This document shows positions 52,433 through 60,399 of a stretch of 64,000 nt of DNA, one piece after another; the stretch's first letter is position 1, and the number at the start of each line of letters is the position of its first letter. The DNA is taken from NCBI GenBank assembly GCA_963791615.1, contig CAWBTE010000017.1, positions 62,001 to 126,000 on the forward strand, read 5' to 3'. The position numbers were made by a program, and so were the translations under genes. The notes below the pieces were generated by a model. The model searched no databases and was not told the origin of the DNA. It saw only the letters and a list, made by a program, of their open reading frames with translations. The stretch comes from CAILZL01 sp963791615. GTDB taxonomy: Bacteria > Pseudomonadota > Gammaproteobacteria > Steroidobacterales > Steroidobacteraceae.

Positions 52433-54535
52433 TCAATTCCTTCCCACCGTGCCGATCAACCGCACCTTGCGGCTGTCGGGAATCTCGTTCCAGGCCAGCA
52501 CATGCAGGCTGGGTACGGCCGAGCGCAGAAAACGCGCCAGCGCCACGCGCAGCTGTGGCGGCACCAGCAGCACAGCGGGTTTACCGGCGGTTTCTTGACG
52601 CTGGGTACTGTCAGCCAATCGACGCTGCAAGCGTTCTGCAAGCCCGGGTTCCAGCCCCGGTGTCGCCAGCGCCATGCCATCGCCACCATTCATGGCGCTG
52701 CCCAGCAGCTGTTCGAGATCAGGTTCCAGCGTGATTACCGGCAATTCGTCGTTCATGCCGGCAATGTCCTGCACGATCTGCCTGCCCAGTGCGATACGCA
52801 CCAGTCCCTGCAGTACTTGCGGGTCCTGGGTGCGGCTGGCGTGTTCCGCCAAAGTTTCGACGATTGTTCGCATATTCTTGATCGGTACTCGTTCTTGCAG
52901 CAGGTGTTGCAATACGCGTACCACCACGCTCAGCGACAGCTGCTTGGGAATGAGATCTTCGACAAGTTTTGGCGCAATTTTTACCAGCGTGGTCAGCAGG
53001 CTCTGTACTTCTTCATGTCCCAGCAGCTCATGCGCATGCTGCTGGATGATGTGACTGAGATGGGTTGCAATCACCGTGCTGGCATCAACGACGGTGTATC
53101 CCAGTGAGTGCGCCTGATCGCGCATGGCCGGTTCAATCCATACCGCTTCCATGCCAAAGGCCGGATCACGGGTTTCAACGCCGGCCAGCTTGCCGAACAC
53201 GCGACCGGGATTGATGGCCAGTTCGCGATCCGGATAGATGCTGGCTTCGCCCACCGGCACGCCGCCGAGATTGATGCGATAGCCATTGGGCGCGAGTTCC
53301 AGATTGTCGCGAATATGTACGGTGTGAATCAGGAAGCCGAGTTCCTGCGACAGCTTGCGGCGTACGCCCTTGATACGCGCCAGCAGATCACCACCCTGTG
53401 CCTTGTCCACCAGTGGCACCAGTCGATAGCCCACTTCCAGACCAATCATGTCCACCGGCTGCACGTCCTCCCAGCTCAGTTCCCTGTTCTCCGGCGCAAT
53501 AACCGGTGCAGGCAAAGGCTTGGCCGCCGCTTCAGCCTGCGCTTGTGGAATCACACGATTCTGGATGCGCCACGCCACGCCACCACACAGGGCCGCGCCG
53601 AGCAGGAAAGCCACATTCGGCATGCCGGGCACCAGGCCCATGATGGCCAGCAACGCCGCCGCCACCATCAACGCCTTGGGATTACCGAACAACTGCTTGC
53701 CCAGTTCGCCGCCCATGTCCTGCGCGCGCGACATGCGAGTCACAATGATCGCCACTGCAGTGGACAGCAGCAGCGCCGGAATCTGCGCCACCAGACCATC
53801 ACCAATGCTCAGCAGCACATAGGTTCTGGCGGCATTGGAAAAATCCATGTCATGCGCCAGCATGCCAATGGCCACGCCACCGATCAGGTTGATGAACAAA
53901 ATGAGAATGCCGGCCGTCGCATCGCCACGCACGAACTTGCTGGCGCCGTCCATGGAACCGTAGAAGTCGGCTTCTTCACGCACTTCCTGACGCCGCGTAC
54001 GTGCCTGATCCTGAGTGATCAATCCGGCATTGAGGTCGGCATCAATGGCCATCTGTTTGCCGGGCATGGCGTCCAGAGTGAAGCGCGCACTGACTTCCGA
54101 AATACGCCCCGAACCCTTGGTCACCACCACGAAGTTGATGATGGTCAGGATGATGAACACCACCAGACCCACGGTGTAGTTGCCACCGATCACGAATTCA
54201 CCGAAGGATTCAATCACCTTGCCGGCCGCATCACTGCCGGTATGACCGTGCAGCAGCACCACGCGAGTCGACGCCACGTTCAGCGCCAGCCGCAACAGGG
54301 TGGCCAGCAGCAACACGCTGGGAAACACGCCGAATTCCAGTGGCCGCGCCACATAGAACACCGCCATCACCACCACCAGCGACAGCGCGATGTTGAAGGT
54401 GAATAACACATCCAGCAGGAACGGCGGCATGGGCACAATGACCATGGCCAGCACCGACATCACGCCCAGCGGCACGCCGATGCCGCTGCGCATGAGTGTC
54501 TGCAAATTGAAAGGCTCCGCAGCGGTGGCACTCAC
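52433..54535 (-). CDS. flhA: flagellar export gate protein FlhA
   Basis: Start placed at the GTG at 54535 (VSATAAEPFNLQTLMRSGIG), giving 700 residues (Pseudomonas 707). The longer frame to 54598 would begin upstream of the sigma-54 promoter. Eight N-terminal membrane segments begin LGVMSVLAMVIVPMPPFLLD; the FHIPEP-type signature region RISEVSARFTLDAMPGKQMA and ITQDQARTRRQEVREEADFY are clear. The cytoplasmic domain (from about residue 330) has GYRINLGGVPVGEASIYPDR and THLSHIIQQHAHELLGHEEV. Confidence 0.94.
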   Translation of the reverse strand: MSATAAEPFNLQTLMRSGIGVPLGVMSVLAMVIVPMPPFLLDVLFTFNIALSLVVVMAVFYVARPLEFGVFPSVLLLATLLRLALNVASTRVVLLHGHTGSDAAGKVIESFGEFVIGGNYTVGLVVFIILTIINFVVVTKGSGRISEVSARFTLDAMPGKQMAIDADLNAGLITQDQARTRRQEVREEADFYGSMDGASKFVRGDATAGILILFINLIGGVAIGMLAHDMDFSNAARTYVLLSIGDGLVAQIPALLLSTAVAIIVTRMSRAQDMGGELGKQLFGNPKALMVAAALLAIMGLVPGMPNVAFLLGAALCGGVAWRIQNRVIPQAQAEAAAKPLPAPVIAPENRELSWEDVQPVDMIGLEVGYRLVPLVDKAQGGDLLARIKGVRRKLSQELGFLIHTVHIRDNLELAPNGYRINLGGVPVGEASIYPDRELAINPGRVFGKLAGVETRDPAFGMEAVWIEPAMRDQAHSLGYTVVDASTVIATHLSHIIQQHAHELLGHEEVQSLLTTLVKIAPKLVEDLIPKQLSLSVVVRVLQHLLQERVPIKNMRTIVETLAEHASRTQDPQVLQGLVRIALGRQIVQDIAGMNDELPVITLEPDLEQLLGSAMNGGDGMALATPGLEPGLAERLQRRLADSTQRQETAGKPAVLLVPPQLRVALARFLRSAVPSLHVLAWNEIPDSRKVRLIGTVGRN

Positions 54536-54577
54536 GCGCAAACACTCCGTCAAAAAACTGTTACTACGCAGCCTTGG

Positions 54578-54593
54578 TGCAAGGAGTAAGCCA
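54578..54593 (-). promoter_or_regulatory. candidate sigma-54 (RpoN) promoter for flhA
   Basis: Minus-strand TGGCTTACTCCTTGCA: TGGC and TTGCA with the fixed five-base spacer of the consensus TGGCAC-N5-TTGCA. The predicted transcript start is roughly 30 bases before the flhA GTG at 54535, which supports that start codon. Confidence 0.65.
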
Positions 54594-54736
54594 CGCACAG
54601 GCGGCTTTAGAGGAAAGAGGCTGAGCTAGTTGGGAACTGCGACGTGGATCACGGGGGCAGGTTTTCCCAAGCCGGTCTGGCTTCGCGAGAACCTCGGAGC
54701 TATGCTCCCAGCCACACCCAGATCGAGGACAGGGCA

Positions 54737-54922
54737 ATGCAAAGCCAGACCGCCAAACAGGAAGCTATTGATGCAATCCAGCGCCTGCCCGACAGCGCAC
54801 CGCTGGACGAGATCGTCTATCGCCTGTACGTATTGAACAAGGTGCAGCAAGGAATGAAGGATGTGGATGCAGGACGCGGAATGAAGAGCGAAGAACTCGC
54901 CCGCGAAATCGAGCAATGGTGA
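54737..54922 (+). CDS. small antitoxin of a ParE/RelE-type module
   Basis: 61 residues, MQSQTAKQEAIDAIQRLPDS then APLDEIVYRLYVLNKVQQGM and a tail GRGMKSEELAREIEQW. This layout (short, acidic helices, a GRxxxxEEL tail) is typical of antitoxins paired with ParE-like toxins. AGGG precedes the ATG. It overlaps the toxin start by seven bases. Confidence 0.75.
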   Translation: MQSQTAKQEAIDAIQRLPDSAPLDEIVYRLYVLNKVQQGMKDVDAGRGMKSEELAREIEQW

Positions 54923-55209
54923 TCTGGACAACCCGAGCCCGTACCGACCTCAAGGCCATTCACGACTACATCGCCAAGGACGCGCCGCTCAATGCCAAAC
55001 CCATCGTGGTGGAAATTCTGCGCAAGGCCGACACGCTCATCGATTTGCCACACCTTGGGCGCATGGTTCCGGAACTCAATGATGAACACCTGCGAGAGAT
55101 TCCCGCGTACTCCTGGCGCATCCTGTATCACCTGCGCCACGGCCACATCTATATCGTCACCCTCGTCCACAAACGCAGGCAACTCAGCAGCGATGAGACT
55201 GGCCGGTAG
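54916..55209 (+). CDS. ParE/RelE-family toxin
   Basis: 97 residues. MVIWTTRARTDLKAIHDYIA, then a conserved core LIDLPHLGRMVPELNDEHLR and EIPAYSWRILYHLRHGHIYI with VTLVHKRRQL, as in the ParE/RelE-like fold. ParE toxins poison gyrase and RelE toxins cleave mRNA; sequence alone does not decide. The pair sits between flhA and flhB on the opposite strand, an insertion into the flagellar cluster. Confidence 0.88.
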   Translation: MVIWTTRARTDLKAIHDYIAKDAPLNAKPIVVEILRKADTLIDLPHLGRMVPELNDEHLREIPAYSWRILYHLRHGHIYIVTLVHKRRQLSSDETGR

Positions 55210-55364
55210 CCGCAGAATCGGGTGCTCCTGCAACAACCGCGATCCCAAGACCCGGCACCGACGGCGCATGGATGCGTATTATTTCGCCAAGTCCCTTTGT
55301 AAAGAGACATTTAGGGCCTATAACACTGGCCTCTATTTGTAGTTAGACCTTTCAGGAGATTGCA

Positions 55365-55973
55365 TTGATTACCGAGTGTCCCTATTGCGAGTCTCGCGTC
55401 GACTGCGAAGAGAAAGGAGCAATCGAGATTGATCTTGAGCACACGGGGGGTGCTCCTACAAAGGTTGTTCTCCTTGAGTGCAAAGTGTGTAAGCACGCAT
55501 TGCTCGGCATCTCGGAGATAGTTCAAACCGCGGAAGATGAGTGGGAGTGGGACGCTGCTTCTCGTCTCTGGCCGGCTCCGGATACCGAAGTCGCCTGGGA
55601 CATTCCAGAAATTGCAAGAATTTCTCTTGTCGAAGCCAAGGTTTGTTTCAAGGCGAAGGCATATAGCGCATGTGCAGTAATGTGCGGAAGAGCAATTGAG
55701 GGAGTGTGCAAGCATCACGATGCAACAACGAAAACACTCGCGGCTGGCCTCAAGAAGCTCAAAGACTCAGGAGTTATCGACGCCCGCCTGTACGAGTGGG
55801 GCGAAGCACTCCGCGAGAACCGAAATTTGGGCGCTCATGCGACAACAGACAAGGTGTCGAAAGAAGATGCAAAAGATCTCCTCGATTTCAGCGCAGCAAT
55901 CTGTGAGTACGTTTTCGTTCTCACAGAAAAGTGGGCACGGTTCCGAGAAGCGGCGCAAGAAATGGCTAACTAG
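55365..55973 (+). CDS. DUF4145 domain protein in a putative gene cassette
   Basis: 202 residues from a TTG start with AGGAG at ideal spacing (55354-55358). An N-terminal zinc-ribbon-like pair (CPYCESRVDC, CKVCKHALLG) is followed by a helical DUF4145 core: EAKVCFKAKAYSACAVMCGR, AIEGVCKHH, ALRENRNLGAHATTDKVSKE. Function unknown; DUF4145 proteins are frequent in defence-associated and mobile loci. It is more AT-rich and uses different codons from the flagellar genes around it. An attC-like site overlaps its stop codon. Confidence 0.85.
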   Translation: MITECPYCESRVDCEEKGAIEIDLEHTGGAPTKVVLLECKVCKHALLGISEIVQTAEDEWEWDAASRLWPAPDTEVAWDIPEIARISLVEAKVCFKAKAYSACAVMCGRAIEGVCKHHDATTKTLAAGLKKLKDSGVIDARLYEWGEALRENRNLGAHATTDKVSKEDAKDLLDFSAAICEYVFVLTEKWARFREAAQEMAN

Positions 55974-56033
55974 CGGTTCAAGCCGATCGGCCACGCCTGC
56001 GGCGCGGCCGTCGACTTAACCTGTGCATTGGGC
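55964..56033 (+). repeat. attC-like recombination site (integron cassette 59-base element)
   Basis: About 70 bp: R''-like GGCTAAC at the stop codon, L'' GGTTCAAGCC, a central palindrome around GGCCACGCC/GGCGCGGCC, L' GACTTAACC and R'-like ATTGGGC. L'' has one extra C relative to L', the hallmark bulge that orients attC recombination. A GTTRRRY core, GTTAGAC, lies upstream at 55342-55348, marking a possible cassette start. R' departs from GTTRRRY at the first base. No integrase gene is in the window. Confidence 0.65.
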
Positions 56034-56191
56034 GTCATGAACGGAGACATCGACACTGGTGCACGCCTGCATCTTTCCGCCTTAGCGCGGCCACAAGAAG
56101 CAACGGTGCCGGGCCGCAGGATCGTAGGTATTTACTCCGGATGACCAGCTTCAGTTCAATACCCAGCGCGTAACCCGCAGTAATATCTTGC

Positions 56192-56308
56192 GTAGGGTGC
56201 GGTAAGCAACGCGCACCGCACCGTCAGAAATCAGGCAGCAATCGTTGATATTGCCATCGATGAGGTATCGCGAATGGTGGCGCGGTGCGCTGCGCTTACC
56301 GACGCCCT
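56192..56308. repeat. imperfect inverted REP-like pair in the gap before flhB
   Basis: GTAGGGTGCGGTAAGCAACG (continuing CGCACCGCACC) near 56192 and CGGTGCGCTGCGCTTACCGA (continuing CGCC) near 56282 are oppositely oriented copies of one unit. They and the attC-like site are the only recognisable items in the 344-base gap between the DUF4145 gene and flhB. Confidence 0.55.
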
Positions 56309-56317
56309 GCAAAATGT

Positions 56318-57451
56318 CTATCGCACCGGCGCGTGCTCATCCACTTCCACAGCTGGCTTCACCGGCACGGTAAAAGTGTCGCCACGCCTGTATGCGCGCA
56401 GCTGGAAGATATAGGTCAGCACCTGCGCCACCGCCATGTACAACGACGCGGGAATTTCCTTGTTCAGATCGACGCTGCGATACAACACGCGCGCCAGTGG
56501 CGGTGCTTCAAAAATCGGAATGTTGTGTTCGCCAGCGACTTCGCGAATACGCGCCGCTACTTCATCCACACCCTTGGCAATCACAATCGGCGCGCGATTG
56601 CGGCTGTCGTCATAACGCAGCGCCACCGAGTAGTGGGTCGGATTGGTGATGATGACGTCCGCCCTGGGCACTTCAGCCATCATGCGGCCACGCGCCATCT
56701 CCTGTTGCAGGCGACGGATCTTGCCCTTCACTTCCGGCGAGCCATCGCTTTCCTTCATTTCCTTCCTGATTTCTTCACGCGACATCTTCAGCTGCTTGGA
56801 GTGCTGCCAGAGTTGAATCGGCACATCGATGGCGGCAATCGCCAGCATGCCGCAGGCCATGATCAGCAGCGCCTGGGTGCACAGCTGCGCCGCCACCTGC
56901 ATGGCGCTGCCCAGCGTGTCATTGCCAATCGCCAGCAATTTTCCGGCATCACGACGCAGCACCATGATGGCGATAACGGCAATCAGCACAAACTTGAGCA
57001 CCGACTTGGCCAGTTCGATCCAGCCATTGGCCGATACCATGCGCTTCATACCGGCCAGTGGATCCATGCGCGAAAATTTCGGCGCCAGTGCTTCGCCGCT
57101 GAAGTTCCAGCCACTCAATGACATGGGCGCAAGAAAGGCCGCGATAAATCCGGCGACCAGCACCGGCAGCACGGCCACAAAGCCGGACAAGGCGGCATCA
57201 CCCAACGCCGGCATCATGGTCGCGGGATTCATTTCAGCATCAAAACGTGGCGACAGACCGGCGCGCATCATTTGCGCGAATGAGCTCGCCATGCGTTCAC
57301 CAAACATGGACAGTGCGGCGCAACTGAACAGGGTTACGGCGGCTGAATTCAGATCACGGGAGCGAGGTACCTGGCCTTTGCGTCGCGCTTCCTCGCGACG
57401 CTTGGGTGTTGCGTCCTCAGTCCGTTCCTGTGCGTCATCCTGTTCTGCCAT
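56318..57451 (-). CDS. flhB: flagellar export switch protein FlhB
   Basis: 377 residues from the ATG at 57451 (MAEQDDAQERTEDATPKRRE); an in-frame GTG at 57466 is possible. Four membrane segments, then the basic linker QLKMSREEIRKEMKESDGSP and the autocleavage motif NPTH in VIITNPTHYSVALRYDD. The cytoplasmic tail ends PVKPAVEVDEHAPVR. The stop of fliR overlaps its start region. Downstream, the operon is broken from flhA by the toxin-antitoxin and DUF4145 genes. Confidence 0.95.
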   Translation of the reverse strand: MAEQDDAQERTEDATPKRREEARRKGQVPRSRDLNSAAVTLFSCAALSMFGERMASSFAQMMRAGLSPRFDAEMNPATMMPALGDAALSGFVAVLPVLVAGFIAAFLAPMSLSGWNFSGEALAPKFSRMDPLAGMKRMVSANGWIELAKSVLKFVLIAVIAIMVLRRDAGKLLAIGNDTLGSAMQVAAQLCTQALLIMACGMLAIAAIDVPIQLWQHSKQLKMSREEIRKEMKESDGSPEVKGKIRRLQQEMARGRMMAEVPRADVIITNPTHYSVALRYDDSRNRAPIVIAKGVDEVAARIREVAGEHNIPIFEAPPLARVLYRSVDLNKEIPASLYMAVAQVLTYIFQLRAYRRGDTFTVPVKPAVEVDEHAPVR

Positions 57452-57458
57452 GACTGCT

Positions 57459-58235
57459 TCAGCCACCGCTCAACGCAGTCAGGAACATGATGGAAGTGCT
57501 CAACAGGCGCGTGAATCCGCTTTGCACGGCGGGCAGACCCAGCAGCAGGATCACCAGACCCAGCGCCAGTGCCGCCGGAAAGCCCACCGCAAACAGGTTC
57601 AGGGTGGGCGCTGCGCGGCTCATGACGCCGAAGCCAAAGTTGACGATGAGCATGGCGGCGAGACCCGGCAGGGCAATCATCAATGCGCCCGAGAAGACAA
57701 TACCGCCGAAGTTCACCAGCATCGAGAAGCCCTCCACGCCGAGACCACTCAGGCCAATCGGCAGCAAACTGAAACTCTGGGTGAGGGATTCGATCAGCAA
57801 CAGATGGCCGTTCAACGCCAGAAAGGTCAACGTGACTACGATCATGTAGAACTGTCCGATCACCGGCGTGCTGACGCCATTCAGTGGATCCACATTGGTG
57901 GCGAATGACAGACCCATGCTGTTGGCCAGCAGCTGTCCACCCAAAACCACGGCATCAAAAATCAGTTGCACGGCAAAGCCCATCGCCACACCGATCAGTA
58001 TTTGCTGCACGGTGATGATCAGGCCATTGCCGGACAGCAGCTCAACGCCGCTCGGTGTTGCGATCAGCGGCGCCAGCAATACAGTCAGCGCAGCTGCGAT
58101 CACCAGCCGCACCCGACTGGGCACGACTTTGGAGCCGAACACGGGCGCCACCATCAGGCAACCGGCAATACGCACGAACGGCCAGAAGTAGCTACTGATC
58201 CATTCCGACAACTGTTGTGCGGTAACGCTGATCAC
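57459..58235 (-). CDS. fliR: flagellar export protein FliR
   Basis: 258 residues, six or so membrane segments: FWPFVRIAGCLMVAPVFGSK, VRLVIAAALTVLLAPLIATP, VLGGQLLANSMGLSFATNVD. It joins FliP and FliQ in the export gate core. Normal length. Separated from fliQ by a repeat-containing gap of 134 bases, which is unusual for this operon. Confidence 0.95.
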   Translation of the reverse strand: MISVTAQQLSEWISSYFWPFVRIAGCLMVAPVFGSKVVPSRVRLVIAAALTVLLAPLIATPSGVELLSGNGLIITVQQILIGVAMGFAVQLIFDAVVLGGQLLANSMGLSFATNVDPLNGVSTPVIGQFYMIVVTLTFLALNGHLLLIESLTQSFSLLPIGLSGLGVEGFSMLVNFGGIVFSGALMIALPGLAAMLIVNFGFGVMSRAAPTLNLFAVGFPAALALGLVILLLGLPAVQSGFTRLLSTSIMFLTALSGG

Positions 58236-58256
58236 CTGGGAATCTCTTAATTAACC

Positions 58257-58346
58257 TGTCATTTCGAGCAACGCGAGAAATCTTTCTTGTGCAGGCGGCA
58301 CTACAATAAATCACTGGCTAGATTTCTCCCTTCGGTCGAAATGACA
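58257..58346. repeat. TGTCATTTCGA-type palindromic repeat between fliQ and fliR
   Basis: TGTCATTTCGAGCAACGCGA (continuing GAAATC) near 58257 and its inverted counterpart GATTTCTCCCTTCGGTCGAA (continuing ATGACA) ending at 58346. This repeat type is dispersed in many bacterial genomes. Here it lies within the fliPQR operon without disturbing a gene. Confidence 0.75.
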
Positions 58347-58369
58347 GAAGGGAGTTAATCAGGCCTTCT

Positions 58370-58639
58370 TTATCCCAGTAATCCCGGAATGCTGGTGAAC
58401 AGTTCACGGGTGTAGCCGGTGATCACCTGCAACATCCACGGCCCGGCAACCATCAGCGCCAGCGCCACGCCCACCAGCTTGGGAATGAAGGACAGCGTCG
58501 ATTCGTTGATCTGCGTAGCAGCCTGAAAGATACCGACCACCAGACCAATGATCAGCGCCGATAGCAGCAAAGGCATGGACAGCAGCAGCGTCACCTGCAA
58601 GGCATGACGCGCAATCGACATGATGGTTTCAGGTGTCAT
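58370..58639 (-). CDS. fliQ: flagellar export protein FliQ
   Basis: 89 residues, two membrane helices: MTPETIMSIARHALQVTLLL and LSALIIGLVVGIFQAATQIN. ESTLSFIPKLVGVALALMVA matches the conserved second half. Part of the FliPQR export pore. It follows fliP by nine bases. Confidence 0.96.
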   Translation of the reverse strand: MTPETIMSIARHALQVTLLLSMPLLLSALIIGLVVGIFQAATQINESTLSFIPKLVGVALALMVAGPWMLQVITGYTRELFTSIPGLLG

Positions 58640-58648
58640 CGTCTTTCC

Positions 58649-59368
58649 TTATCGATAGAAACTGGCGGCGAGCGTACTGACGACCAGCGTCCAGCCATCC
58701 ACCAGTACAAACAACATGATCTTGAACGGCAGCGAGATCATCATCGGCGACAGCATCATCATGCCCATGGACATGAGTACGCTGGCCACCACCAGATCGA
58801 TGATCACGAAGGGAATGAAAATCATGAAGCCGATCTGGAAGGCGGTCTTCAGTTCGCTGGTGACAAACGCCGGCACCAGGATGCGCAGCGGCACTTCTTC
58901 AGGCGAATTGAAGGCCGGCAAGCCGGCAATGCGCACGAAAGTGGCGATATCCGACTCACGGGTCTGTTCCAGCATGAAGGTCTTGAGTGGCGCCACGCCT
59001 TTTTCCAGCGCGCCGGTACCTTCCAGCGTACCGGCCATGTAGGGCTGTACCGCTTCAGCTATTGATGCGATCGATGACGGGCCCCATGACAAACAGGGTC
59101 ATGAACAGCGCCAGCCCGATCAGTACCTGATTCGGCGGCGCAGTGCCCGCACCAATCGCCTGACGCAGCAACGCCAGCACAATCACGATGCGGGTGAACG
59201 AGGTCATCATCAACACAATGGCCGGCAGGAACGTGATTGCCGTCATCAGCATCAGCACTTGCAGAGTCAGGGAATACGACTGTCCCTGACCGGTGCCTTG
59301 TACGGTAATGGCCGGCAGACCCGCAGCAGCGGCCACACGGCATCGCCTGTCAACATCAGCAACAACAT
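58649..59368 (-). CDS. fliP: flagellar export protein FliP (frameshifted near 59061 and probably near 59333)
   Basis: Core export-gate protein. Mature sequence GLPAITVQGTGQGQSYSLTL, MLMTAITFLPAIVLMMTSFT, RIVIVLALLRQAIGAGTAPP and MTLFVMGPVIDRIN. The frame breaks at 59061 (one extra base) and AEAVQPYMAGTLEGTGALEK continues in another frame, ending LVVSTLAASFYR. The signal peptide MLLLMLTGDAV also lies out of frame with the mature part, indicating a second indel near 59333. With both repaired the protein has about 240 residues, normal for FliP. The start at 59368 is tentative. Confidence 0.9.
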
Positions 59369-59403
59369 CGCAGAGAGGGCATCGACATCGACTCAGGCGG
59401 TCT

Positions 59404-59497
59404 GTAGGGGCGGGTTTCAAACCCGCCCTCTTGCTATTCACCCTCTTGCTATTCAGCAGGGCAGGTTGCTGGTTTTGTTTGTTAGGCCTGCCCCTAC
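59404..59497. repeat. GTAG-type REP pair with a short tandem duplication
   Basis: GTAGGGGCGGGTTTCAAACC (continuing CGCCC) at 59404 faces a unit ending CCTGCCCCTAC at 59497. Between them CCCTCTTGCTATTCA is duplicated in tandem (about 59426-59453). It fills the gap between fliO and fliP. Confidence 0.75.
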
Positions 59498-59518
59498 TTC
59501 GGCATGCAATACACCGCA

Positions 59519-60040
59519 TCATGACATCCCCATGCTGCGCTTGAGCAGAGCCTTGAAACTCGGCGCATTTACATCGACCGGTACATCGACCGGCGGATTG
59601 CCGGATGACAGATTATTGTTGGTTGCTTCAACTACGCTGCTATCAGGCGACAGTTCCAGCAGCAGGTTGACGCAACCCGGTGCAACCCCAAGCAGCAGAC
59701 GACGATCCTGTACCTTGATCAGCACAGCGCGTTCTTTAGGACCGAGGTTGATAGCCTGCACCAGCTCCAGCGCGGTCTGGCTGCGATGCCCGAACAGTCC
59801 GGACAACTTGACGCGACGCATGGCCCAGGCAATTACAAACAGAATGGCCAGCACGATGACCAGCGCCACCGTCACCTGACTGATGCTGGAAACACCCGAA
59901 ACGGACAGCGGCGCAGCAATGGCCGGATCGGCAAACTTGCCGGCCACAGCGTCACCCACATTGTCACTCTGAGCCCACACAGGGGCCCACGCAGGCACCG
60001 CCAGCATCAGCACTGACAGCGGAAAAAACAGGGCGCGCAT
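59519..60040 (-). CDS. fliO: flagellar protein FliO
   Basis: 173 residues. Signal-like start LFFPLSVLMLAVPAWAPVWA, a membrane helix VTVALVIVLAILFVIAWAMR, and a cytoplasmic domain with LELVQAINLGPKERAVLIKV and GVAPGCVNLLLEL, typical of FliO. It assists FliP assembly. Its start is 3 bases after the fliN stop. Confidence 0.93.
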   Translation of the reverse strand: MRALFFPLSVLMLAVPAWAPVWAQSDNVGDAVAGKFADPAIAAPLSVSGVSSISQVTVALVIVLAILFVIAWAMRRVKLSGLFGHRSQTALELVQAINLGPKERAVLIKVQDRRLLLGVAPGCVNLLLELSPDSSVVEATNNNLSSGNPPVDVPVDVNAPSFKALLKRSMGMS

Positions 60041-60043
60041 GGG

Positions 60044-60388
60044 TTATCTCAACTTGCGAATGCGTTCTTGCGGGCTGATGACATCCGTCAGCCGGATGCC
60101 GAACTTCTCGTTCACCACCACCACTTCACCATGGGCAATCAGCGTGCCGTTGATGTAGACATCCAGCGGCTCACCGGCCGCGCGCTCCAGCTCGACCACC
60201 GAGCCCTGATTGAGCTGCAACAGATTGCGAATGGGAATGCGTGTCCGGCCTACTTCCAGTGACAGTGTCACCGGCACATCCAGAATCACGTCCAGGTTCA
60301 CATCCTTGGTGTCGTTGCGACCTTCCAGAATGGATTCGGCGCGCAGATTTTCCATCTGTACGGCTACGGCTTGTTCATTGGTACTCAT
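60044..60388 (-). CDS. fliN: flagellar motor switch protein FliN
   Basis: 114 residues from MSTNEQAVAVQMENLRAESI at 60388, with GAAGGTGA upstream; the ATG at 60403 overlaps fliM. SpoA domain: DVILDVPVTLSLEVGRTRIP, IRNLLQLNQGSVVELERAAG, EPLDVYINGTLIAHGEVVVV, EKFGIRLTDVISPQERIRKL. It forms the C-ring rim with FliM and binds export cargo. Confidence 0.95.
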   Translation of the reverse strand: MSTNEQAVAVQMENLRAESILEGRNDTKDVNLDVILDVPVTLSLEVGRTRIPIRNLLQLNQGSVVELERAAGEPLDVYINGTLIAHGEVVVVNEKFGIRLTDVISPQERIRKLR

Positions 60389-60399
60389 ATCAGTCACCT

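Noticed and set aside
53108..54406. Long + strand open frame (432 codons) opposite flhA
   Set aside because: It is the antisense shadow of the high-GC flhA gene, rich in His/Gln/Arg with no recognisable domain. Similar shadows at 8315-9433, 15035-16111 and 18102-19265 were rejected for the same reason.
55210..55341. A second attC site for the toxin-antitoxin pair
   Set aside because: TAAC-like and GTTAGAC strings exist, but they are too close together and have no palindromic stem or L' box; only the site after the DUF4145 gene is supported.
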